Positions 8,755 to 17,215 of a DNA stretch of 64,000 nucleotides are shown one piece after another. The notes below the pieces were generated by a model. The model was not told the origin of the DNA, did not search any database, and worked only from the letters and a program-made list of their open reading frames with translations. Location: NCBI RefSeq assembly GCF_014650035.1, contig NZ_BMUE01000022.1:1-64000 (forward strand), written 5' to 3'. The DNA comes from Streptomyces lucensis JCM 4490 (GTDB lineage: Bacteria; Actinomycetota; Actinomycetes; Streptomycetales; Streptomycetaceae). A program made the translations under genes and the position numbers. Each line of letters starts with the position of its first letter. Within the stretch, counting starts at the first letter, position 1.

Positions 8755-8766
8755 CGTTGTACAACG
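8755..8766. promoter_or_regulatory. Perfect 12-bp palindrome upstream of hopanoid operon
   Basis: CGTTGTACAACG reads the same on both strands. It sits about 140 bp upstream of the hpnC leader ORF, in the 298-bp gap before the ABC exporter gene. The gap also holds AT-richer patches (GATAATAC on the minus strand; ATAGTGTGTATTGGAT nearer hpnC) that could be -10 boxes, and a hairpin at 8865-8899. This is a candidate regulator site only. Confidence 0.35.
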
Positions 8767-8864
8767 CGCCCCGGGCCGCCGGGGTGTCCTGCACATCACA
8801 ACAACGCACCGATCGGCGTCAAGATTCCTTGCGCCAGGCGGAGTTGATGCTTCCTTTGCAGACG

Positions 8865-8899
8865 CAGGGCCCCGCCGGAAGGTTGCCGGCGGGGCCCTG
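8865..8899. terminator. Hairpin terminator of ABC exporter operon
   Basis: Two 14-base arms (CAGGGCCCCGCCGG and its exact complement) flank a 7-nt loop, starting 12 nt beyond the stop of the minus-strand ABC gene. There is no long T tract, as is common in streptomycete terminators. It separates the exporter/CDP-alcohol operon from the hopanoid operon. Confidence 0.7.
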
Positions 8900-8910
8900 G
8901 CCGAAACGGG

Positions 8911-9699
8911 CTACTTGCCCGTGAACTTCTCGTATTCCTTCAGGACCTCTTCGGTGGGCCCGTCCATGCGCAGTTCGCCGCGTTCCAGCCACAGCACACG
9001 GTTGCAGGTGTCGCGGATCGACTTGTTGTTGTGGCTGACGAGGAACACCGTTCCGGCTTCCTTGCGCAGTTCCCGGATGCGCTGCTCCGAGCGCTTCTGG
9101 AACTTGCGGTCGCCGGTGGCCAGGGCCTCGTCGATCATGAGGACGTCGTGGTCCTTGGCGGCGGCGATGGAGAAGCGCAGACGCGCCGCCATGCCGGAGG
9201 AATAGGTGCGCATCGGCAGGGTGATGAAGTCGCCCTTCTCGTTGATGCCCGAGAAGTCGACGATGCCCTGGTAGCGCTCCTTGACCTGCTCCCGGGACAT
9301 GCCCATGGCCAGGCCGCCCAGGATGACGTTCCGCTCGCCGGTCAGGTCGTTCATCAGCGCCGCGTTCACGCCCAGCAGGGAGGGCTGGCCGTCGGTGTAG
9401 ACCTTGCCCTTCTCCGGGGGCAGCAGGCCGGCGATGGCCCGCAGCAGGGTGGACTTGCCCGAGCCGTTGGAGCCGATGAGGCCGATGGCCTCGCCGCGGC
9501 GGGCGACGAACGACACGCCGCGCACGGCGTGCACCTTGCGTACGCCGCGCTCCTCGCCGCGCTTGAGTATCCGGCTCAGGGCGGCCGTCGCGCTGCCCTT
9601 GCCGGTCTTGGCCCCGTTGACCCGGTAGACGATGTGGAGGTCGTCCGCGATGACCGTCGGGCGCGGGTCCACGCCGTACTCGGAGTTCTGCTCAGCCAC
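8911..9699 (-). CDS. ABC exporter ATPase (Wzt/TagH type)
   Basis: 262-residue ATP-binding subunit of a polysaccharide/teichoic-acid-type exporter. Walker A is GSNGSGKST at residues 76-84; the signature is YSSGMAARLRFS and Walker B is VLMIDEALATGD, followed by the switch His in VSHNNKSI. The SSGM form of the signature and the ALATGD motif are typical of the Wzt/RfbE/TagH group rather than importers. It has no C-terminal carbohydrate-binding extension. The GTG start at 9699 lies inside the 3' end of the permease gene (8-bp overlap). It is the last gene of the seven-gene envelope cluster. Confidence 0.9.
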   Translation of the reverse strand: MAEQNSEYGVDPRPTVIADDLHIVYRVNGAKTGKGSATAALSRILKRGEERGVRKVHAVRGVSFVARRGEAIGLIGSNGSGKSTLLRAIAGLLPPEKGKVYTDGQPSLLGVNAALMNDLTGERNVILGGLAMGMSREQVKERYQGIVDFSGINEKGDFITLPMRTYSSGMAARLRFSIAAAKDHDVLMIDEALATGDRKFQKRSEQRIRELRKEAGTVFLVSHNNKSIRDTCNRVLWLERGELRMDGPTEEVLKEYEKFTGK

Positions 9700-10621
9700 G
9701 GCCGTACCGCTCCTCCGCCTTCCAGAAGTACACGAAGCCGCCGGCGAACACGGCCACGGCCCAGAACAGGGCGATGGCCCACACGTGCGGCGGCAGGTTC
9801 GAGGCGCCGTAGCCGTCGATCAGCGCGAACCGCACCAGGTCCATGTACACCGCGGCCGGGTTCACCTGCAGCAGGCGGGCGATCCACTCCGGCCGCCCCT
9901 CCAGCATCTTGGTGATGGAGAACATGACGCCGGAGGCGTACATCCAGGTGCGCAGCAGGAACGGCATCAGCTGCGCGAGGTCCGGGGTCTTGGCGCCCAT
10001 CCGGGCCACGATCATCGCGAGCCCGGTGTTGAACAGGAACTGCAGCGCCAGCACCGGCACGATCAGCAGCCACGACGGGCTCGGGTAGCTGCCGAAGCCG
10101 ATCGCCACGACGAACAGCACGATCATCGAGAACAGCAGCTGCTGGAGCTGCTGCAGCGAGAAGGAGACGGGCAGCGAGGCGCGCGGGAAGTGCAGGGCGC
10201 GGACCAGGCCGAGGTTGCCGGAGATGGCGCGGACGCCCGACATCACCGAACTCTGCGTGAAGGTGAACACGAACACGCCCGTGACCAGGAACGGGATGTA
10301 CACGTCCTTGGACATGCCCCGGCCGGCGTGCAGGATCAGCCCGAAGATGAGGAAGTAGACGGCCGCGTTCAGCAGCGGCGTCGCCACCTGCCAGAGCTGG
10401 CCGAGCTTGGCCTGGCTGTACTGCGCGGTCAGCTTCGCCTGGGAGAAGGCGAGGATGAAGTGGCGGCGCCCCCACAGCTGACGGACGTAACTGCCGAGCG
10501 AGGGCCGGGCGCCGCTCACGGAGAGGCCGTACTTGGCGGCGAGCTCGGCCGCCGTCAGCCCCTCGTCGGGCGACGGGGCGGCGGTCACCGCGACCGTGCC
10601 GTCGTGCGTGGTCTCACTCAC
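9692..10621 (-). CDS. ABC-2 family exporter permease (Wzm/TagG type)
   Basis: 309-residue integral membrane subunit. An N-terminal cytoplasmic part ends in LGSYVRQLWGRRHFI, the amphipathic stretch typical of ABC-2 exporters, and is followed by FSQAKLTAQYSQAKLGQLW and about six hydrophobic segments. I chose the GTG at 10621 (MSETTHDG) because GAGGAAA lies upstream; the longer frame begins with a run of Arg codons. It overlaps the ATPase gene by 8 bp. It should form a homodimeric channel with that ATPase and export a glycan or glycolipid made by the upstream genes. Confidence 0.88.
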   Translation of the reverse strand: MSETTHDGTVAVTAAPSPDEGLTAAELAAKYGLSVSGARPSLGSYVRQLWGRRHFILAFSQAKLTAQYSQAKLGQLWQVATPLLNAAVYFLIFGLILHAGRGMSKDVYIPFLVTGVFVFTFTQSSVMSGVRAISGNLGLVRALHFPRASLPVSFSLQQLQQLLFSMIVLFVVAIGFGSYPSPSWLLIVPVLALQFLFNTGLAMIVARMGAKTPDLAQLMPFLLRTWMYASGVMFSITKMLEGRPEWIARLLQVNPAAVYMDLVRFALIDGYGASNLPPHVWAIALFWAVAVFAGGFVYFWKAEERYGRG

Positions 10622-10724
10622 GGGTGGAAACTTTCCTCTTCGGGTTCGTCTGCTTCGGCGCCGCCGCACCGGCCGACTCGTGGTCGTGTGCCGTGCGGCG
10701 GTCGCGCCTGTCAGGTCGAGCTTG

Positions 10725-11609
10725 TCAGATGACCGGCGGCCGGCCCAGTCGGGTGAGTCGCCACACCGTACGCCAGCGCATCGGGCGGCGCGGGCCGCAC
10801 GGCGTCCTCCAGCCTTCCCGGAATCCGCCGAACCAGGCCTTGAGGGCAGGCCGGGAGGGACGGCGGAGCAGGGTGAGCAGCATCCAGACCCCGAGGTAGA
10901 CCGGGACCAGGAGGGCGGGCAGGTTGCGGCGGGCGAGCCAGACCCGGTTGCGGGCGACCATGCGGTGGTAGACCGCGTGCCGCGAGGGCGCGGTCGTCGG
11001 GTGGTTGAGCACCATGTCGGACCGGTAGTCGATCATCCAGCCCGCGTCGAGGGCCCGCCATGCCAGGTCGGTCTCCTCGTGGGCGTAGAAGAACTCGTCC
11101 GGGAGCCCGCCGACCTCGGCGAAGACCTTGGTGCGGACCGCGTTGGCGCCGCCGAGGAAGGTGGTGACCCGGGAGGAGCGCATCGGGTCGGAGGCGCGCA
11201 GCCGGGGCACGTGCCGGCGCTGGGTCTCGCCGGTGACGGGGTCGGCGATGCGGAAGCTGACGATGCCGAGCCGCGGGTCGGCGGCGAACGCCTCGCGGCA
11301 CAGCTCGGCGGTGTCCTTGCGGGCGAGCAGTCCGTCGTCGTCGAGGAAGAGCAGGATGTCGACATCGCGGCCGCCGGGGCCGAAGGCCTCGATGCCGACG
11401 TTGCGGCCCCCCGGGATGCCCAGGTTCTCGGGCAGCTCGATGGTCCGTACGCCCTCGGGGACGTCCGGTACGGGCGAGCCGTTGCCGACGACGACCACCT
11501 CGACGGGGGCGCCGTCCTGCCCGGCGACGGAGTCGAGCAGGGCGCGCAGCTCGTCGGGGCGGTTGCCCATGGTGATGACGACCGCGCCGACCTTCGAGGA
11601 AGCCGTCAT
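10725..11609 (-). CDS. Family 2 glycosyltransferase
   Basis: 294-residue GT-A fold glycosyltransferase. The N-terminus (VGAVVITMGNRPDELRALLDSV) and IPGGRNVGIEA are typical, the DXD-type metal motif is LLFLDDDG, and the acceptor-side ED motif is in FYAHEETDLAWR. A hydrophobic segment near the C-terminus (LPALLVPVYLGVWMLLTLL) may associate it with the membrane. The start at 11609 has GAGGTGA upstream and lies 5 nt after the previous gene's stop. Sugar donor and acceptor are unknown. Confidence 0.88.
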   Translation of the reverse strand: MTASSKVGAVVITMGNRPDELRALLDSVAGQDGAPVEVVVVGNGSPVPDVPEGVRTIELPENLGIPGGRNVGIEAFGPGGRDVDILLFLDDDGLLARKDTAELCREAFAADPRLGIVSFRIADPVTGETQRRHVPRLRASDPMRSSRVTTFLGGANAVRTKVFAEVGGLPDEFFYAHEETDLAWRALDAGWMIDYRSDMVLNHPTTAPSRHAVYHRMVARNRVWLARRNLPALLVPVYLGVWMLLTLLRRPSRPALKAWFGGFREGWRTPCGPRRPMRWRTVWRLTRLGRPPVI

Positions 11610-11614
11610 GCCGC

Positions 11615-12394
11615 TCACCTCAGCCTGCTGGAGGCGAGGATGGACACCAGGTGCAGCAGGGTCTGCAGCATGGCGATCCCCGCGAGGACGGCCGTGCCGA
11701 GGCGGGTGAAGAACAGGTCGCCGCGGGCCTGGTCCACGATCGCGAGGACCAGGATCAGCAGCGAGGCCTCGATGCCGAGGATCAGCCGGTGGAACTTGAG
11801 CGCGGCGGCGGCCCGGCGGGCCAGCGCCATGCCGGAGGAGCGCGGCTCGGAGGCCGCCTCCTGGACCGGTGGCTTGCCCGTCTGGTGGCGGGCGACGCCG
11901 ACCAGGTCGGTCTCGGCCTTGATCAGGATGGCGCCGAGCGCCGCCAGGGTGCCGAGGAACGCCCACAGCCAGTCGATACGGCCGCTGCCCCACAGGTCGG
12001 CGGCACGCAGGCCGAGACCGACCAGGACGGCCGCGTCGGTGAGGTAGGCGCCGACCCGGTCGAGGTAGACGCCGCTCAGCGAGTACTGCTGCCGCCAGCG
12101 CGCTATCTCGCCGTCGACGCAGTCCAGCAGCAGGTACAGCTGGGTGGCGACGACCCCGAGGACGGCGCCCGCGATCCCGGGCACCAGCAGGGCCGGCGCC
12201 GCGAGCACACCGCAGACGGTCATCAGGTACGTGAGCTGGTTGGGCGTGACCCTGGTGTTCACCAGGTAGCGGTCGACGCGCAGCGACACCTCACGCATGT
12301 AGAGGCGTCCCCCCCAGTGCTCACCGCTGCGCCGGTCCTTGACTCCGGCGGGGTGGACGACCGGGCGGAGTTCAGCTACCGATGGCCTTGACAT
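11615..12394 (-). CDS. CDP-alcohol phosphatidyltransferase-family membrane protein with altered active site
   Basis: 259-residue multi-pass membrane protein. The family signature D-x2-D-G-x2-A-R-x8-G-x3-D-x3-D is recognisable: Asp91, Asp94, Gly95, Ala98, Arg99, Gly108 and Asp112 are present, but the fourth Asp position (116) is Ala (LDRVGAYLTD). In the family that Asp is the proposed general base. The start at 12394 (MSRPSVAEL) lies 23 nt inside the previous gene. Either a different residue (Asp120?) does the job or this paralogue has lost normal transferase activity. Confidence 0.8.
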   Translation of the reverse strand: MSRPSVAELRPVVHPAGVKDRRSGEHWGGRLYMREVSLRVDRYLVNTRVTPNQLTYLMTVCGVLAAPALLVPGIAGAVLGVVATQLYLLLDCVDGEIARWRQQYSLSGVYLDRVGAYLTDAAVLVGLGLRAADLWGSGRIDWLWAFLGTLAALGAILIKAETDLVGVARHQTGKPPVQEAASEPRSSGMALARRAAAALKFHRLILGIEASLLILVLAIVDQARGDLFFTRLGTAVLAGIAMLQTLLHLVSILASSRLR

Positions 12395-13433
12395 AGTCGG
12401 CGTAGGAGTCCTTGATCTGGTTCGGCTTGAGGGCGAGGTGTTCCAGGATCGTGTAACGGCCGGGCCGGGTCTCGGGAGCGAACTCCACCGCGCGGACGAA
12501 CTCGTCCACCGTGAAGCCGATCTCCTCCGGCAGCACCGGGAGCCCGTGCCGGCGCAGCACCTCGACCATGTACGCCGACTCCTCGTGCGCCCCGCGCAGG
12601 TGCATCGCGAAGGCGGCGCCGAGCCCGCACTGCTCGCCGTGGGCGGCGGCGCGCTTGGGGAACAGCAGGTCGAAGGCGTGGTTGATCTCGTGGCAGGACC
12701 CGGAACAGGGGCGGGAGTCACCGGACACCGACATCGCGATGCCGCTGAGGACCAGTGCCTCGGCGAGGACCTGCAGGAAGTCGTTGTCGCCGATGCCGCC
12801 CGGGTGGCGCAGCACGGCCTCGCCGGCCTGCCTGGCCATCGCGGCGGCCAGGCCGTCGATGTCCTCGCCCTTGACCCGGTTGGCCAGCTCCCAGTCCGCG
12901 ATCGCGTTGACGTTGGAGATCGCGTCGCCGATACCGGCCCGCACGAAGCGCGCCGGGGCCTCCCGGATCACGTCCAGGTCGATCACGACCGCCATCGGGT
13001 TCGGCACGCCGTAGGAGCCGCGGCCCGCGTCGTTGTCGAGGGTCGCGACCGGCGAGCACAGGCCGTCGTGGGCGAGGTTCGTCGGGACCGCGACCAGCGG
13101 CAGGCCGATACGGGCCGCCGCGAACTTGGCGCAGTCGATGATCTTGCCGCCGCCGAGCCCGACCACCGCGTCGTAGTGGCCGGACTTCATCTCACCGGCC
13201 AGCCGGATGGCGTCGTCGAGGGTGCCGCCCCCGACCTCGTACCACGTGGCCCCGGGCAGCGAGGGGGAGATGCGCTCGCGCAGCCGGGCGCCGGAGCCGC
13301 CGCTGACGGCGACGGCGAGCCTCCCGGACTGGGCGATGCGCTGATCGGCGAGGACGTCCGCCAGGTCGTCCAGGGCACCCGGACGGATGTCCACGACGAC
13401 CGGCGACGGGATGAGCCGCGTCAGTACTGGCAC
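12372..13433 (-). CDS. Glycerol-1-phosphate dehydrogenase-like (AraM/EgsA) iron/zinc alcohol dehydrogenase
   Basis: 353-residue member of the group III dehydrogenases. The nucleotide-binding GLGGGKIIDCAKFAA and the substrate motif VPTNLAHDGLCSPVA match G1P dehydrogenases, which reduce DHAP to sn-glycerol-1-phosphate. Candidate metal ligands are Asp170 (GIGDAISN), His248 (SGSCHEINH) and His265 (AHGEQCG). The start is a GTG at 13433, overlapping the nucleotidyltransferase stop by 13 bp. Its place among CDP-alcohol enzymes suggests it supplies a phosphorylated polyol for CDP activation. 3-dehydroquinate-synthase-like activity on another ketose phosphate is an alternative. Confidence 0.82.
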   Translation of the reverse strand: MPVLTRLIPSPVVVDIRPGALDDLADVLADQRIAQSGRLAVAVSGGSGARLRERISPSLPGATWYEVGGGTLDDAIRLAGEMKSGHYDAVVGLGGGKIIDCAKFAAARIGLPLVAVPTNLAHDGLCSPVATLDNDAGRGSYGVPNPMAVVIDLDVIREAPARFVRAGIGDAISNVNAIADWELANRVKGEDIDGLAAAMARQAGEAVLRHPGGIGDNDFLQVLAEALVLSGIAMSVSGDSRPCSGSCHEINHAFDLLFPKRAAAHGEQCGLGAAFAMHLRGAHEESAYMVEVLRRHGLPVLPEEIGFTVDEFVRAVEFAPETRPGRYTILEHLALKPNQIKDSYADYVKAIGS

Positions 13434-14173
13434 GCGATCTCCCGTCCGCGGGCGAGGTCGTCGTGGTTGTCGATCTCGACCCACTGGACGTCGCCGATCG
13501 GCGCCACGTCGATGCGGAAGCCGCGGTTGACCAGCTCCTGGTAACCGTGCTCGTAGAACTGCTGCGGGTCGGTCTCCCAGACCGTCTTCAGGGCGTCGGC
13601 CAGCTCGGCCGCGGCGTCGCCCTCGATCAGGGTCACACCGATGTACTCGCCGGTCGCCTCGGCCGGGTCCATCAGCTTGGTGATCTTCTGGACGCCCTTC
13701 TCGGCGTCCGCCACGACCTTCATCTCCTCGTCCGCGAGGGACTTCACGGTGTCCAGCGCGAGGATGATCTTCTTGTCCCCGCCGCGCGCGGCGAGCAGCG
13801 TCTTCTCGACGGAGACCGGGTGCACGGTGTCCCCGTTGGCGAGTATCACGCCGTCCTTGAGGGCGTCACGGCCGCACCACAGGGAGTAGGCGTTGTTCCA
13901 CTCCTCGGCCTTGTCGTTGTCGATGAGGGTGAGCTTGACGCCGTACTTGGCCTCGAGGGCCGCCTTGCGCTCGTAGACGGCCTCCTTGCGGTAGCCGACG
14001 ATGATCGCGACCTCGGTCAGGCCGATCTCGGCGAAGTTGCCCAGGGTGAGGTCGAGAACCGTGATCGAGTCCTCCGCGCCTTCGGGACCCACCGGCACCA
14101 GTGCCTTCGGGAGGGTGTCGGTGTAGGGGCGCAGACGCCTTCCGGCGCCGGCCGCCAGCACGAGGCCGATCAT
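13421..14173 (-). CDS. Sugar-type NTP transferase (LicC/inositol-phosphate cytidylyltransferase-like)
   Basis: 250-residue nucleotidyltransferase. The N-terminus LAAGAGRRLRPYTDTLPKAL is the classic sugar-phosphate nucleotidylyltransferase signature. Asp pairs for Mg are in ILANGDTVH and WVEIDNHDDL. Sequence feel (AYSLWCGRDAL) is close to phosphocholine or inositol-phosphate cytidylyltransferases, so CTP is the likely nucleotide. It overlaps the large CDP-alcohol phosphotransferase gene by 4 bp (ATGA); in archaea these two activities can be fused in one protein that makes di-inositol phosphate. Substrate is inferred only. Confidence 0.82.
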   Translation of the reverse strand: MIGLVLAAGAGRRLRPYTDTLPKALVPVGPEGAEDSITVLDLTLGNFAEIGLTEVAIIVGYRKEAVYERKAALEAKYGVKLTLIDNDKAEEWNNAYSLWCGRDALKDGVILANGDTVHPVSVEKTLLAARGGDKKIILALDTVKSLADEEMKVVADAEKGVQKITKLMDPAEATGEYIGVTLIEGDAAAELADALKTVWETDPQQFYEHGYQELVNRGFRIDVAPIGDVQWVEIDNHDDLARGREIACQY

Positions 14174-15969
14174 GCGGTTTCTCCTTCATCGTGTACGGCG
14201 GGCGCCCCAGCGGACACCCAGAAGCGGATGCTCTCGACGAGCACCACCAGGGCGACGGCCACGGCGAGAACCGTGAGCGCGACCTTGAACTGCGAGGCGG
14301 TGAGCACCGCGGCCAGAACGGTGACGAGCAGCGTCCGGCCCTCATGCCCTCCGATGGCGCGCACCAGCCGGGCCGGGGGCGCTCCGGCGTTCCCGCGGAT
14401 GCGGTACACCGTGTCGTAGTGATGGTAGGCGACGGCGGCCACCAGCCCGAAAGCGGCAGGAAGGGCCCCGTTCACCCCCGCTTCGACGGCCAGCGCGAGC
14501 ACGGTGCCGTACTCGGCGGCCCGGAAGATCGGCGGGACCAGCCAGTCCAGGGCGCCCTTGAGCGGCCGGGCGACGGCGAGTGCGGAGGTGACGACGTAGC
14601 ACAGGGCGCCGGCGACCGGCAGCACCCCGCCGAAGCCGGTGAGGGCCGAGCAGGCGACGACGGCGGCGCCGCCGAGCAGGGCGACGGCGGGCACGGCCAG
14701 CCCCGGCAGGCCCCGTCCGGCCACCCGCCGCAGAATCTCGCCGATCGGGCCGGAGTCGGCGAGGTCGGCGAGCGCCTGCGCCGCGCGGTCGGTCCGGCGG
14801 GCCCTGCGGGTCACCGAGCGCAGCACGCGGCCCGCCGTGGTGTACGTCGCGGCGAAGGCGCAGCCGGCGAGCAGGACGTAGAAGGTGATCCGCGGGGTCG
14901 TGACCGCGGTGAGGACGGCGATCATCGCCCACCGCTCGCCGATCGGCAGCACGATCATCCGCCGCAGCCACACCGTCCAGCCGACGCTGTCGAGCTTGTC
15001 GGAGAGGGCGGCGGTGGGGCTGGTGTTGGCGGTGGCGTCGTGGTTGGCCTCGTTGAAGGAGAAGTCGACCACGTGCCGGCAGGTCTGCAGGATCATCGCG
15101 CCGAGGGCGAGGGCCCACACGTCGTCGCCGCCGCGGGCCGCGCCCAGCGCGAGTCCGGCGTAGTAGGCGTACTCCTTGGCCCGGTCGAAGGTGGCGTCCA
15201 GCCAGGCGCCGAGCGTGGAGTACTTCAGGGCGTAGCGGGCGAGCTGGCCGTCGGTGCAGTCCAGCACGAAGGAGGCGATGAGCAGCACGCCGGCCGCTAT
15301 GAATCCGCCGCGCGTGCCGGTCGCCGCGCAGCCGGCCGCGATCAGGGCGGTGAGCAGCGAGGCGGTGGTGACCTGGTTCGGGGTCAGACCGCGGCGGGCG
15401 CACCAGCGGGCGAGGTAGCGCGAGTAGGGGCTGATGAAGAACGTGGTGAAGAAGCCGTCGCGGGACTTCACGGCGGACTTCAGGCGCACGGCCTCGTCGT
15501 CCACGCCGGCGACGGCCTGCCGTGCCTCGTTGCGGGCCTGGGGGTCGGCGGGTACGGCGGCCACCAGGCTGCCCAGCTCGGGGCGGTGCACCTGGCCGCC
15601 GTCGGCGTCGAGGGCGGTGACGACGCGGTCGGCGAGGCTGCCGACCGCCAGTGCGGTGCTGCCGCCGGCGGAGGTCTCGCGGGCCACGGCCCGGGTCAGC
15701 GCCTGCCGGGCGGCCGGCTGGGCGGTGACGGCGCCGGGCACGGCGGCGAGCGGGAATCGCGGGTCGGTCAGGCCGAGGCGCAGCGCGTGCGGGTGGCCGA
15801 CGAAGCGGGCGTCGACCAGGGCCACCCGGTCCCCGGCGGGGACGGAGGCGAGCAGGGTCTCGGTCTCGGCGGCGCTCTCTGTCACCAGGACGTCGAAGCC
15901 GAGGGACCGCAGATCGTCGTCGAGCGACGACCCGGGGACCGGCTGGCCCGTGACGATGGCGGTCGGCAA
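14170..15969 (-). CDS. Large CDP-alcohol phosphotransferase with extra N- and C-terminal domains (DUF5941-like)
   Basis: 599-residue protein. Residues 1-170 are a soluble region without an obvious motif; the middle is a CDP-alcohol phosphotransferase core with a complete signature (LDCTDGQLARYALKY, then GAWLDATFDRAKEY, all four Asp present); the last ~200 residues add more hydrophobic segments, probably the DUF5941 region of Streptomyces proteins. It should transfer a phospho-alcohol or phospho-sugar from a CDP-carrier in the membrane. The TTG start at 15969 has GGGAG about 9 nt upstream. It is the first gene of the envelope cluster. Confidence 0.83.
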   Translation of the reverse strand: MPTAIVTGQPVPGSSLDDDLRSLGFDVLVTESAAETETLLASVPAGDRVALVDARFVGHPHALRLGLTDPRFPLAAVPGAVTAQPAARQALTRAVARETSAGGSTALAVGSLADRVVTALDADGGQVHRPELGSLVAAVPADPQARNEARQAVAGVDDEAVRLKSAVKSRDGFFTTFFISPYSRYLARWCARRGLTPNQVTTASLLTALIAAGCAATGTRGGFIAAGVLLIASFVLDCTDGQLARYALKYSTLGAWLDATFDRAKEYAYYAGLALGAARGGDDVWALALGAMILQTCRHVVDFSFNEANHDATANTSPTAALSDKLDSVGWTVWLRRMIVLPIGERWAMIAVLTAVTTPRITFYVLLAGCAFAATYTTAGRVLRSVTRRARRTDRAAQALADLADSGPIGEILRRVAGRGLPGLAVPAVALLGGAAVVACSALTGFGGVLPVAGALCYVVTSALAVARPLKGALDWLVPPIFRAAEYGTVLALAVEAGVNGALPAAFGLVAAVAYHHYDTVYRIRGNAGAPPARLVRAIGGHEGRTLLVTVLAAVLTASQFKVALTVLAVAVALVVLVESIRFWVSAGAPAVHDEGETA

Positions 15970-16220
15970 CCGAACTCACTCCCTGGGGTGCGGGCGCGCG
16001 GGCGCCGGACTGCATGCTGGGGCGCGCCCTGCCTGCGGCACCGGGGCGGCATGTCGGCAGAGGCTATCCGATGGGCGGAAGTCCGTGTTCACCGGCCGTT
16101 CACTGCCCGGTCCGCGCGGGCTGCCCGGGCCTTTGCCGCGATCATCATCGGGGATCCGGCGCCCGGCCCACAAACCCGCCGGGGCAGACCCGGGCATCCG
16201 GGACACCGGAGGGCTCGGCA

Positions 16221-16226
16221 TAGGGT
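16221..16226 (+). promoter_or_regulatory. Leaderless -10 box of galE
   Basis: TAGGGT ends 8 nt before the galE ATG and no Shine-Dalgarno is present, so the transcript probably starts at or next to the ATG. The rest of the 265-bp divergent gap (15970-16234) shows no ORF; it should also hold the promoter of the envelope cluster, which I cannot place. Confidence 0.45.
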
Positions 16227-16234
16227 GGACGACC

Positions 16235-17206
16235 ATGACGTGGCTGATCACCGGCGGAGCCGGATACATCGGGGCGCACGTGGCACGGGCCATGGCGGGC
16301 GCCGGGGAGAGCGTCGTGGCGCTGGACGACCTGTCGGCCGCGGTGCCCGCGCGGCTGCCCGCCGGGGTCCCGCTCGTCGAGGGTTCGACGCTGGACGGGG
16401 GCCGGCTGCGGCAGGTGTGCGCCGAGTACGGCGTGACGGGCGTCGTCCACCTCGCGGCGCGCAAACAGGTCGGGGAGTCCGTGGCCGAGCCCACCCGCTA
16501 CTACCGGGAGAACGTCGGCGGTCTCGCCACGCTCCTGGACGCCGTCGCCGCGGCGGGCGTCCGCCGGCTGGTCTTCTCCTCGTCGGCCGCCGTGTACGGC
16601 AACCCGGACGTGGACCTGATCACCGAGGACACCCCGTGCGCCCCGGTGAACCCGTACGGCGAGACCAAGCTCGCCGGGGAGTGGCTGGTGCGGGCCGCGG
16701 GGCGCGCCCACGGGATCTCCACGGTGTGCCTGCGGTACTTCAACGTGGCGGGCGCGGCGGCGCCGGAACTCGCGGACACGGGTGTGTTCAACATCGTGCC
16801 GATGGTCTTCGACCGGCTCACCCGGGGCGAGGCCCCGCGGATCTTCGGCGACGACTACCCGACGCCGGACGGCACCGCCGTGCGGGACTACATCCACGTG
16901 GCCGATCTCGCGGAGGCGCATCTGGCGGCGGCCCGGCGGCTCGCCGACGGGGACCTGTCCGGTGATCTGACGCTGAACATCGGCCGGGGCGAGGGTGTCT
17001 CGGTGCGCGAACTGATCACGGTGGTCGGGGAGGTCACCGGGGACCGCCGGGCTCCCGTGGTGGAGGGGCGCCGCCCGGGGGACGCCCCGCGGGCCGTCGC
17101 GTCGGCGCGCCGGGCCGCCGAGGTGCTGGGCTGGCGGGCCCGGCGCGGGGTGCGGGAGATGGTCGACTCGGCCTGGCAGGGCTGGCGGCTGCACCACGGC
17201 GCCTGA
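16235..17206 (+). CDS. galE: UDP-glucose 4-epimerase (extended SDR)
   Basis: 323-residue NAD-dependent epimerase. The N-terminal WLITGGAGYIGAHVAR gives the GxxGxxG Rossmann motif; the catalytic SDR residues are in LVFSSSAAVYG (Ser/Thr) and NPYGETK (Tyr-x3-Lys). RYFNVAGA and the C-terminal VRDYIHVADLAEAHL are typical of GalE. It interconverts UDP-glucose and UDP-galactose for cell-wall glycans. It is divergent from the envelope cluster, so a shared role in polysaccharide precursor supply is possible. Close relatives may act on UDP-GlcNAc. Confidence 0.9.
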   Translation: MTWLITGGAGYIGAHVARAMAGAGESVVALDDLSAAVPARLPAGVPLVEGSTLDGGRLRQVCAEYGVTGVVHLAARKQVGESVAEPTRYYRENVGGLATLLDAVAAAGVRRLVFSSSAAVYGNPDVDLITEDTPCAPVNPYGETKLAGEWLVRAAGRAHGISTVCLRYFNVAGAAAPELADTGVFNIVPMVFDRLTRGEAPRIFGDDYPTPDGTAVRDYIHVADLAEAHLAAARRLADGDLSGDLTLNIGRGEGVSVRELITVVGEVTGDRRAPVVEGRRPGDAPRAVASARRAAEVLGWRARRGVREMVDSAWQGWRLHHGA

Positions 17207-17215
17207 GCCGGAACC

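Noticed and set aside
10725..11993. Apparent fusion of an upstream domain to the glycosyltransferase
   Set aside because: The extra N-terminus is a frame shadow of the CDP-alcohol phosphotransferase; a ribosome site and ATG at 11609 define the enzyme.
8911..15969. Cluster as a classical teichoic-acid operon
   Set aside because: No TagF-type polymerase, TagA/TagO or LCP ligase is present, and the CDP-alcohol phosphotransferases are of the phospholipid type; only the exporter resembles TagGH.
14101..16965. 954-codon plus-strand open frame
   Set aside because: Covers the CDP-alcohol phosphotransferase on the other strand and runs out of frame through galE; Gly/Arg/Ala-rich shadow.
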